Part shown: positions 41,860 to 48,092 of the stretch, one piece after another
Layout of the letters: each line of letters starts with the position of its first letter
Numbering within the stretch: the stretch's first letter is position 1
Assembly (NCBI GenBank): GCA_964510375.1
Contig: CAZEBR010000009.1
Location: 1-48,092 of the forward strand
Origin: CAYLJV01 sp964510375
GTDB lineage: Archaea; Hadarchaeota; Hadarchaeia; Hadarchaeales; JAGGTB01
Reading direction: 5' to 3'
DNA: 48,092 bases
The notes under the pieces: model-generated
What the model was told of the DNA's origin: nothing
Seen by the model: only the letters and a program-made list of their open reading frames with translations
The model's database searches: none
Translations under genes and position numbers: made by a program

Positions 41860-41881
41860 GATTGGAAAGAATGAAGCTTCC

Positions 41882-42370
41882 ATGACCGAGAAAATTCCAA
41901 ATGTAGTTAAAAAGGCTCATAGAAGCTTACCTCACTTCAAAGACGGCCGTATAGATTATTCGGAAGCTGAAATAGCTCCTGTAGTGGTTGTTATCGTCAA
42001 ATGGGAAAATGAAATTCTTTTACTGAAAAGGAGTCAGGAAGTTAGAACTAATCGGGGGCGGTGGGGTTTCGTTGCTGGTTATATGGACGAATTAAAACCA
42101 GTCGTGGAAAAGGGAATTGAAGAGTTGAAGGAGGAGACTGGGATTACCAAAAACGAAGTTTCGTCTATTTCTCGAAAAGGTGTTTACAGGTGGGAATACT
42201 CCGAGGGTGGGATAGAATTCATTTCTCATCTCGTTCTTGCTGTTCTTGATGAGAAACCCCGGGTAAGTCTTAGTTGGGAACATACTTCATACAGATGGGT
42301 TGAGATAGACAAGGCAAGCAATCTACTATCATCCCACACCTTGGCCGAGTTAGAGAAGGTTATTCAGTAA
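41882..42370 (+). CDS. Nudix hydrolase with non-standard Nudix box
   Basis: The 162-residue protein has the Nudix fold pattern (VVVVIVKWENEILLLKRS, NRGRWGFVAGYMD). Its Nudix box GYMDELKPVVEKGIEELKEE TGI keeps the Mg-binding Glu residues of EELKEETG, but has Lys in place of the first Glu (position 7) and Glu in place of the Arg (position 15). NADH pyrophosphatase-like or ADP-ribose substrates are common in relatives; the substrate here is unknown. ATG 41882 is preferred; earlier codons in frame overlap the zinc-ribbon gene. Confidence 0.82.
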   Translation: MTEKIPNVVKKAHRSLPHFKDGRIDYSEAEIAPVVVVIVKWENEILLLKRSQEVRTNRGRWGFVAGYMDELKPVVEKGIEELKEETGITKNEVSSISRKGVYRWEYSEGGIEFISHLVLAVLDEKPRVSLSWEHTSYRWVEIDKASNLLSSHTLAELEKVIQ

Positions 42371-42461
42371 ATATTTATATGGCTCTGTGTGAAGGTTCCT
42401 TTCTCCCTCGTACTTTCGTTTTTGTGGTAAATCGCCGAGAGTATACCTCAAAAGGAACTTT

Positions 42462-42938
42462 CTAGACGGGACAGGAAAAACCAAAGGGTGAAAAGTCAAT
42501 TTTTTCCCAGCTTATACTGGGAGAAGCCGAAAAGTCTTCAACTTTTATGTCTAACTTACTCAAGGCATTTTTTAGACTGTTTATACATGCACCCACATTT
42601 TCTTTATCACACATCAATACTGCCACGACTTCAAAATCGGCGTAAGTTTTCCAGAGGAATTTTATGTTGTTCTGATCCTTGAGATAATCTATCAATTCAT
42701 CTAAATTGCTATTTCTAACATTTATTCCTATTATGACTGAGGAAAATCCTATTTTTTCGAAATCAGGAACTGCCATACCTTTTTTCTTTATTATTCCTCT
42801 GTCTTCGAGATCTTTAAGTCTTCGATATACAGTATTTCTACTGACCCCGACCATATCGGCCAGTTCCGAGTGGGAGTATACACCGTCACAAACGAACTCT
42901 ATAATCTTCTTATCGACTTCGTCTAATTGTTCCTGCAT
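42462..42938 (-). CDS. Lrp/AsnC-family transcriptional regulator
   Basis: The 158-residue protein has an N-terminal HTH (LDEVDKKIIEFVCDGVYSHS, ELADMVGVSRNTVYRRLKDL) and a C-terminal RAM-like ligand domain, as in Lrp regulators. A TATA box at 42961-42970 lies about 27 bp before the ATG 42938, indicating a leaderless mRNA; the TTG at 42950 would lie inside the promoter-proximal region. It may control the neighbouring Hox operon or amino-acid metabolism; nothing in the sequence decides. Confidence 0.9.
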   Translation of the reverse strand: MQEQLDEVDKKIIEFVCDGVYSHSELADMVGVSRNTVYRRLKDLEDRGIIKKKGMAVPDFEKIGFSSVIIGINVRNSNLDELIDYLKDQNNIKFLWKTYADFEVVAVLMCDKENVGACINSLKNALSKLDIKVEDFSASPSISWEKIDFSPFGFSCPV

Positions 42939-42960
42939 AGTTTCAGTCAACTTTTTTATC

Positions 42961-42970
42961 TTATATAAAG
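42961..42970 (-). promoter_or_regulatory. TATA box of the Lrp gene
   Basis: CTTTATATAA on the minus strand is at the right distance for transcription to begin at the ATG itself. Confidence 0.5.
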
Positions 42971-43035
42971 CTTTATCGTTACGGTTGATTGCTGAAAAAG
43001 TAAAATGTGCCTTTATTACACGCTAATAGTAATTT

Positions 43036-43503
43036 CTAATCTCTTTTGATTTCTCCTTCAATTATTTTCTGGATTTTTTCGGTTATTTCGGGAATATTTT
43101 CCTCGAGTTCCTTGCTTAGGGTTTCTCCTAACTCGTATGTATTTTTAGCCTCAATTGCGACTATTTTTACTTCGGGAATTTGTTTGTCACGAATATTATG
43201 ATCTCCACTCAGTATTTCCATGTCGATATTGTGAGATAGAGAAATCCCGGATTTTGTTTCCATATCCCCGGGTCTGAGACTATATACGTCCCCTGGTGTT
43301 CCATTTTCCGTAGTTATGGAATCTATAATGATCGCCTTGTCGTAGCCCCTGACCTCGTCGAGGATTAAGAGCTTACCAGAGCTCAAGGTTTTGAAATCTA
43401 GAGCACCTTCGTCAAATTTCTTTTCGAGTTCATCTGTCACTACCAATCCGATTGCATCGTCACGCTTGATTTCGTTTCCTAGTCCGAGTATGAGAATTTT
43501 CAT
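43036..43503 (-). CDS. Hydrogenase maturation protease (HoxW type)
   Basis: The 155-residue protein starts MKILILGLGNEIKRDDAIGL and contains AIIIDSITTENGTPGDVYSL and LSHNIDMEIL, the pattern of [NiFe] hydrogenase C-terminal endopeptidases. It should process HoxH, encoded immediately upstream. ATG 43503 is chosen; the longer frame from 43560 overlaps hoxH. It is the last gene of the Hox operon. Confidence 0.9.
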   Translation of the reverse strand: MKILILGLGNEIKRDDAIGLVVTDELEKKFDEGALDFKTLSSGKLLILDEVRGYDKAIIIDSITTENGTPGDVYSLRPGDMETKSGISLSHNIDMEILSGDHNIRDKQIPEVKIVAIEAKNTYELGETLSKELEENIPEITEKIQKIIEGEIKRD

Positions 43504-43534
43504 CGTTCCAAATTCATTTCTTTGTGCTCCCGAT

Positions 43535-44962
43535 TCAAGGACTTCTTCCTGTTTCGTCAATTATTTTCCCATCGTGGGAAACTAGTTCTAGGTTTATGGG
43601 CATTTTGCCTAAAGCGTGGGTGGAACAAGACAGACATGGATCGTAGCATCTGACGATTCCCTCGATTTTGTTTAAAATTCCTTCAGGTATATCCGGACCG
43701 TCAACGAATTTCTTAGCGACTCTCTTGATCCCATCATTCATTGCTGGATTATTGTGAGTGGTCGCTATTATGAGATTGGCGTTTTCTACTAGCCCGTTTT
43801 CATCCACCTCGTAATCATGGATTAGCGTCCCTCTGGGAGCTTCTATAACTCCCACGCCTCTTCCAACTTCGGGTTCTGGAGGCGTGGAGCAAGTTTCTCC
43901 GTTGTATACCAAATCATTGTCCAGGAGTTCCTGAATGCGTTCTAAGCAATAGAGCATTTCGACCAAACGGGCATAGTGGTAGTATGTTGCCTTTTCCTGC
44001 AAGTTCCCATTTGAGAATTCCCTGTACCTCTTCCATTCCTCCCGAGCTAAGTCAGTTCCTACATCTTCCACCAAGTTAAGTCTCGCTAACGGACCCACTC
44101 TGTACTGGCCATCCTCAAACCCGAGTTTACTGTAGTATGGAAATTTGAGGTAGGTCCAGTCCTTGGAGCGTTCTGATACTATAGAATCGTATTTGACAGG
44201 GTTGATTTTCTCCAGAAGTCCGCCTTCTCGATCTATCAACTTTAGATTTCCGTCGTAGTGTTCTAGACCCCCGCTTTTATCAACTAGCCCCATGTAACCG
44301 CCTTCGAAAACGCCACAGTCCTTGTTTTCATCGTCGAGATTTGAATATACATCTCTCAATGAGGAGATTGTTTGGAGTAAATAATCTGCGAGGTTTTCCG
44401 AATCTTCCTTGAGTTCATTTCCTTTTTCTTCGTCCAGATTTTGGGTAACTCCGCCGGGCACCGCAAATTCTGGATGTACCTTCTTCTCGCCCAGCGCTTT
44501 GATCGTTTCCTGTCCGAAGCTTCTGAGATTGATCCCGCGTTGAGCCAGTTCTGGATTCTCTTCAAGCAGTCCCCCGATGTTTCTCTTCGAGGGATCGGCA
44601 TCGTAGCCGAATAAAAGGTCGGGGCTGGAGAGATAGAAGAAACTTAATGCGTGTGACTGCAGAATTTGCCCCATGTGAAGCAGTTCGCGAAGCTTCTTTG
44701 CTCCTTTTGGGATTTCTTTATCGACAATCATGTCCCCTGCCTTTGCTGCTCCTAGGTGGTGACTTACCGGACATATCCCGCATATTCTTGAGGTTATGTC
44801 GGGCATTTCCCAGAACGGCCTTCCTTCGACGAATTTTTCGAAACCTCTAAATTCTGTTACATGGAATCTAGCGTCCTCTACCTGATTATCTTCGTCAAGA
44901 TGGACGCTAATCTTTGCATGTCCTTCGATCCTTGTTACAGGTTCGATTATTTCTTTTTCCAT
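43535..44962 (-). CDS. hoxH: NAD-linked [NiFe] hydrogenase large subunit HoxH
   Basis: The 475-residue catalytic subunit has L1 SRICGICPVSHH near residue 60 and L2 DPCLSCSTH near residue 450, with all Ni-binding Cys. After the L2 His comes a tail of about 23 residues (ALGKMPINLELVSHDG...), to be cleaved by the adjacent protease. Group 3c/3d type, soluble. GGAGG precedes ATG 44962. Confidence 0.94.
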   Translation of the reverse strand: MEKEIIEPVTRIEGHAKISVHLDEDNQVEDARFHVTEFRGFEKFVEGRPFWEMPDITSRICGICPVSHHLGAAKAGDMIVDKEIPKGAKKLRELLHMGQILQSHALSFFYLSSPDLLFGYDADPSKRNIGGLLEENPELAQRGINLRSFGQETIKALGEKKVHPEFAVPGGVTQNLDEEKGNELKEDSENLADYLLQTISSLRDVYSNLDDENKDCGVFEGGYMGLVDKSGGLEHYDGNLKLIDREGGLLEKINPVKYDSIVSERSKDWTYLKFPYYSKLGFEDGQYRVGPLARLNLVEDVGTDLAREEWKRYREFSNGNLQEKATYYHYARLVEMLYCLERIQELLDNDLVYNGETCSTPPEPEVGRGVGVIEAPRGTLIHDYEVDENGLVENANLIIATTHNNPAMNDGIKRVAKKFVDGPDIPEGILNKIEGIVRCYDPCLSCSTHALGKMPINLELVSHDGKIIDETGRSP

Positions 44963-44983
44963 AATTTTAGCCTCCTTATCATA

Positions 44984-45526
44984 TCAGTCGTATTGTAATC
45001 TTTCTCCCTCGGGATGGGGAATATTCCCCTTTAATAGTTCTTCAAATCCATACTCTATCACGTCTTCCGAGGGGGGACAGCCGGGTAGATAGGCATCTAC
45101 CTCTACGATTTGATTTAGTGGCTGGGCTTCTTCCAGTAAGCTGGGAATTGAGTCTGAAGAAGGGATTTCGCTTTCGGAATCAGCTTTGTCTTTGAAGCAT
45201 TCCTCCAAAATTTCGTCCAAATCGGAGAAGTTTCTCATGGTCGTAATACCACCCATACAGGCGCAGTCGCCCCAAGCAACCAAGATATCACATTTTTCTC
45301 GAAGCTCCTTTGCTTTTTCTACGTCATCCTCGTTTGCGACTGTACCTTCTACGATTCCTATATCCCCTTCGGGGATTTCTTTTTTGTCGACTATCATGTG
45401 GCTTGCTTCGAGGTCAACCTCTTTCAGCAGTTCCGCTACATATTCGTCGAGGTTGAGGAATGACATATGGCAACCTGAACACCCTCCTAAGCAGATCGTG
45501 GCCACTTTTTTCTTCTCTTCAGTCAT
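44984..45526 (-). CDS. hoxY: NAD-linked [NiFe] hydrogenase small subunit HoxY
   Basis: The 180-residue minimal small subunit carries one [4Fe-4S] cluster: CLGGCSGCHMSFL at the start, WGDCACMGG in the middle and LPGCPPSEDVIEY near the end. GAGGGAGG precedes the ATG, which lies inside the end of the HoxU-like gene (8-bp overlap). Confidence 0.94.
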   Translation of the reverse strand: MTEEKKKVATICLGGCSGCHMSFLNLDEYVAELLKEVDLEASHMIVDKKEIPEGDIGIVEGTVANEDDVEKAKELREKCDILVAWGDCACMGGITTMRNFSDLDEILEECFKDKADSESEIPSSDSIPSLLEEAQPLNQIVEVDAYLPGCPPSEDVIEYGFEELLKGNIPHPEGERLQYD

Positions 45527-47396
45527 TATTTTCCTCCCTCAAATTATCTAATATTTCTGTGTCCGATTCTAGGGATATTTTGGGCTCAAGAATACTTTTA
45601 ATCTCTCTTTCCTGCCCGTTTATGTCCGTAAAGGTTCCACTTCTCTCAAACCAGTCTAGAGCGGGTAGAACGATGTCCGCTATTTTGGTCAATTCGGAAT
45701 GTCGCGCTGCCTGAACTATCACGAAATCGGAGCTTTCTGCGATATCTATCATTTTCTCTAACTTTCCCCCGTCTTCGTCGGAGGCAAAGAGATATGACAC
45801 TTCGGCGGAACCGTCCAGCGGATCGGTTTTTATATCCCGAATTGCTTGATTCGATATTGGTTCTAGACTCAAAGTTTTGCTTCCTGTCAGAATTGCGAGA
45901 GCGTAGATGTTTATTAGGGACTGAGTATCCCTTACTTCGGGGCTAATTACCAAGACGTTGTTTTCTCCTTTTTTCAGATACGTGACCATCTGCATCAAGT
46001 CGCTGGTATTGATGTTTATGTCTTCAAGTCGAAGATTGGACAACTCCGAAAGGGAATCCACGTTTTTTCGGAGGGCTTCTAGCGTGATTCCCGTCAAGTG
46101 TGATTCGGGTGAGCCGAGGTTTATGGATATGTCGGAGTGTCTTTTGAGTAGGTCCTCGTCGGGATCCACCGTAATGAGTCTGGATCCATTCTTGGAGGCT
46201 TTTCTCACATAAGATCCTATTACCGGATGTGTGTTCACGATTTCTGTGCCGTAGACCAAAATATTTTCGGCTTCCAAAATTTGGTCGGTAGAATCCATGT
46301 ATATTTCGTCTTCGGCCTTGGCATCCATAGATTTTAGTTCTTGAATTATTTCGTCTTCTAATCTATGTTTCTCGCTTCCCAAAACGTTGATATATGAGCC
46401 AAATTTTTTCAAAGTCTTTTTGAAGGACTTTAGTGTTTCTGTGGGTAGTCGATCTGACATTAAAGCGTTAATTCTTTCTTTGTCCTTTAGAACCGTTTTA
46501 ACTTTTTTTATAGCTTCCTCTAGAGGTATTTGAGTCTTTTGACCATTCTTTTTCACTAGGGCGTTTTCTACCCTCTCTCTATTATCATTTAGAGCTTTGA
46601 ACCGCCCTTTCTTACAGAGTTGACCACCGGAAAGATCTTCTACTTCGGCACCGTTTATTTTCACCAAGTTATCCGATCTGGTGAGAACTTCTATACCGCA
46701 TCCTATACTGCATTCTACGCATGTGGATTTCGATGACTCGCATTCCTCTCCGTTACCACGGTACGAGCTATGGCTTTCAAAGATAGATCCGGTAGGACAG
46801 GCTTGGGCACAGGCACCACAAGAGATGCAAGAAGATTCACCAAGTGGTAAATCGTTATCCGCTATAATTTTCGTTTCTTTTCCCCTACTTCCGAAATCGA
46901 GAGTGTCGTTACAGACCTTTTCCCTACAGGCTCTGATGCATCTCCCACATAGGATACACCTGTTTCGATCAATGGTTATATATTCGTTTGTACTATCAAC
47001 TTCCTTTTTTTGAAAGCTCAAAGGGAATCTGGAGTTTGTCATTCCTGCCCTGCGGAACATTTCCTCCAGTTCGCAATCGCCTTCTAATTCGCAGTACATG
47101 CAGTAGTGATTCTCCTCCGAAAATATCAACTCCAGGATTGTTCTCCGGTGGTCCCATAACTCTTCGGTGTTCACTTCTACCTCCATACCGTCTTCCACTT
47201 TAGTCGTGCAGGCCGTTTCCAACCTTTCTCCGTCAATTTGTACCAGGCACATCCTGCATGCACCAACTTCGGATAAACCGACGTATCGGCACAGAGTAGG
47301 AACGTATATGTCATTCTTTTCGCAAGCTTCCAAAATCGTATCTCCTTCCGATGCTTCGATTTCTTCTCCATCTACCCTGAGTTTAACATTACTCAT
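45519..47396 (-). CDS. HoxU/NuoG-like diaphorase subunit with C-terminal molybdopterin-oxidoreductase-like region
   Basis: The 625-residue protein is much longer than HoxU (about 240). The N-terminal 210 residues are HoxU-like: a [2Fe-2S] site (CRYVGLSEVGACRMC...C), a His/Cys cluster (HYCMYCELEGDCELE), and two [4Fe-4S] ferredoxin motifs (CILCGRCIRAC, CISCGACAQACP). Next comes CVECSIGCGIEVLTR...GQLCKKGRFK, the NuoG-type fourth cluster, and then about 350 residues resembling the catalytically inactive molybdopterin-type domain of NuoG. It moves electrons between the flavin subunit HoxF and the hydrogenase. The stop overlaps hoxY, and its ATG overlaps the hoxF stop. Confidence 0.9.
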   Translation of the reverse strand: MSNVKLRVDGEEIEASEGDTILEACEKNDIYVPTLCRYVGLSEVGACRMCLVQIDGERLETACTTKVEDGMEVEVNTEELWDHRRTILELIFSEENHYCMYCELEGDCELEEMFRRAGMTNSRFPLSFQKKEVDSTNEYITIDRNRCILCGRCIRACREKVCNDTLDFGSRGKETKIIADNDLPLGESSCISCGACAQACPTGSIFESHSSYRGNGEECESSKSTCVECSIGCGIEVLTRSDNLVKINGAEVEDLSGGQLCKKGRFKALNDNRERVENALVKKNGQKTQIPLEEAIKKVKTVLKDKERINALMSDRLPTETLKSFKKTLKKFGSYINVLGSEKHRLEDEIIQELKSMDAKAEDEIYMDSTDQILEAENILVYGTEIVNTHPVIGSYVRKASKNGSRLITVDPDEDLLKRHSDISINLGSPESHLTGITLEALRKNVDSLSELSNLRLEDININTSDLMQMVTYLKKGENNVLVISPEVRDTQSLINIYALAILTGSKTLSLEPISNQAIRDIKTDPLDGSAEVSYLFASDEDGGKLEKMIDIAESSDFVIVQAARHSELTKIADIVLPALDWFERSGTFTDINGQEREIKSILEPKISLESDTEILDNLREENND

Positions 47397-48092
47397 CGCT
47401 GATCACCTTCGCTTATCGCATTTTGAGGACAAGCTTCCGCACAGGCTCCACAAGCTATGCACAGTTCTTGATCTATCTCGTGCGGTTTACCCTGTTCGCC
47501 AGAAATTGCGTCCTGTGGACACTCTGAGACACATATTCCGCATCCCACGCATTCATCCGAATCGATAACATAACCGTCCGCTATAAGCTCGTTACATGTT
47601 CCGGCTGGACAGTCCTTATCCTTGATGTGAGCTTCGTATTCATCCTCAAAATAATTCAGAGTACTCAATACGGGATTGGGAGCCGTCTGTCCTAGACCAC
47701 AGAGCGACGTTTTTTGAATCGTTTCCGAGAGAGATTCCAGACGATTCATGTCCTCTGGCTCCCCCTTTCCCTTTGTGATTCTGTCCAGTATTTCGAACAG
47801 TTTTTTTGTCCCATATCTGCATGGGGGACATTTTCCGCAGGATTCATCGGTACAGAAATCAATGAAGAATCTTGCTTGGTCGACCATACAGGTTCCTTCA
47901 TTCATTACGATCACTCCGCCGGAACCCATTATGGATCCTAATTCGTCGAGCGTTTCGTAGTCTATAGGGGTGTCTATATGGTTTTTGGGAATAACGCCTC
48001 CCGAAGGCCCACCGGTCTGGACTGCTTTGAATTCTTGATCTCCTGTTCCCCCTCCAATCTCAAATATTAATTCTTCCAAAGGCGTTCCTAAC
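47393..48092 (-). CDS. hoxF: NAD-linked hydrogenase diaphorase subunit HoxF/NuoF-like, 3' part
   Basis: The frame runs off the right edge; about 232 residues are visible, starting LGTPLEELIFEIGGGTGDQE. It has the NuoF SLBB region and [4Fe-4S] site (ESCGKCPPCRYGTKK...CGLGQTAPNP), followed by a C-terminal two-cluster ferredoxin domain (CVGCGICVSECP, CIACGACAEACP) as found in HydB/NuoF-type subunits of bifurcating and NAD-reducing hydrogenases. The flavin and NAD-binding part lies outside. A TTG at 48079 is internal, not the start. Confidence 0.92.
   Translation of the reverse strand, partial: LGTPLEELIFEIGGGTGDQEFKAVQTGGPSGGVIPKNHIDTPIDYETLDELGSIMGSGGVIVMNEGTCMVDQARFFIDFCTDESCGKCPPCRYGTKKLFEILDRITKGKGEPEDMNRLESLSETIQKTSLCGLGQTAPNPVLSTLNYFEDEYEAHIKDKDCPAGTCNELIADGYVIDSDECVGCGICVSECPQDAISGEQGKPHEIDQELCIACGACAEACPQNAISEGDQR

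Overview
The window reads as part of the genome of an anaerobic, motile archaeon of euryarchaeal type, probably from a salty habitat. Evidence for Archaea: three archaellins with class III signal peptides, ArlC/ArlD-E proteins, TATA-box promoters (some leaderless), a class II tRNA-Leu with a 20-nt intron after position 37, a PAC2 proteasome chaperone with a C-terminal HbYX-type tail, and ribosome binding sites of the GGAGGTG type. Many proteins are rich in Asp/Glu, which suggests a salt-in halophile, but I cannot place the organism more precisely; a brine-lake lineage would fit. Two N-runs (5090-5099 and 26648-26711) show that this is a draft assembly.

Layout. (1) 1-10.2 kb, signalling and motility: 3' part of cheA, cheR, two ArlD/E paralogues, a very acidic ArlC-like protein, a winged-helix regulator, a PAS histidine kinase, a type IV pilin-like protein, a degenerate nucleotidyltransferase-like protein and a pentapeptide-repeat/K+ channel fusion. 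(2) 10.2-20.5 kb, cell surface: a membrane-anchored PKD-type protein, three archaellins, two paralogous small proteins each following an archaellin, a TasA-like secreted protein beside a SipW/Sec11-type signal peptidase, and two response regulators made only of receiver domains. (3) 20.5-30.6 kb, hydrogen metabolism: a group 3b (sulfhydrogenase-type) hydBGDA operon with its protease, then hypD, hypC, hypE and hypF. (4) 30.6-32.3 kb, housekeeping: PAC2, Hsp20 and tRNA-Leu(TAA). (5) 32.3-41.1 kb, sugar uptake: binding protein with a pilin-like signal peptide, MalK-type ATPase, two permeases, a class I amidotransferase-like protein and a bicupin. (6) 41.1-48.1 kb: small zinc-ribbon proteins, Nudix, Lrp regulator, and a second, Hox-type (group 3d) hydrogenase operon hoxF-(hoxU/nuoG-like)-hoxY-hoxH-protease, cut by the window end.

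Together the genes describe a fermentative or H2-cycling heterotroph: sugars enter through the ABC transporter, reductant is exchanged with H2 through NADP- and NAD-linked hydrogenases, and movement is controlled by a Che system.

The most unusual signal is in the non-coding DNA around the archaellin genes: arrays of a degenerate 7-mer (consensus NATWATC on the + strand) repeated at an exact 13-bp period, lying on both sides of the TATA boxes of two archaellin genes. Ten units run without interruption at 15142-15265, five at 15373-15431, and eight of nine slots are filled at 16746-16856. A different motif (AGTAAA-like, 15-bp period) lies at the promoters of the winged-helix regulator and of the PAS kinase. 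With the archaellin plus small-protein cassettes, which share a 162-bp block with one mismatch, this looks like an undescribed archaellin expression system. Several genes also appear to start at non-canonical codons (ATT, CTG), and two intergenic regions can fold into complex structured RNAs.
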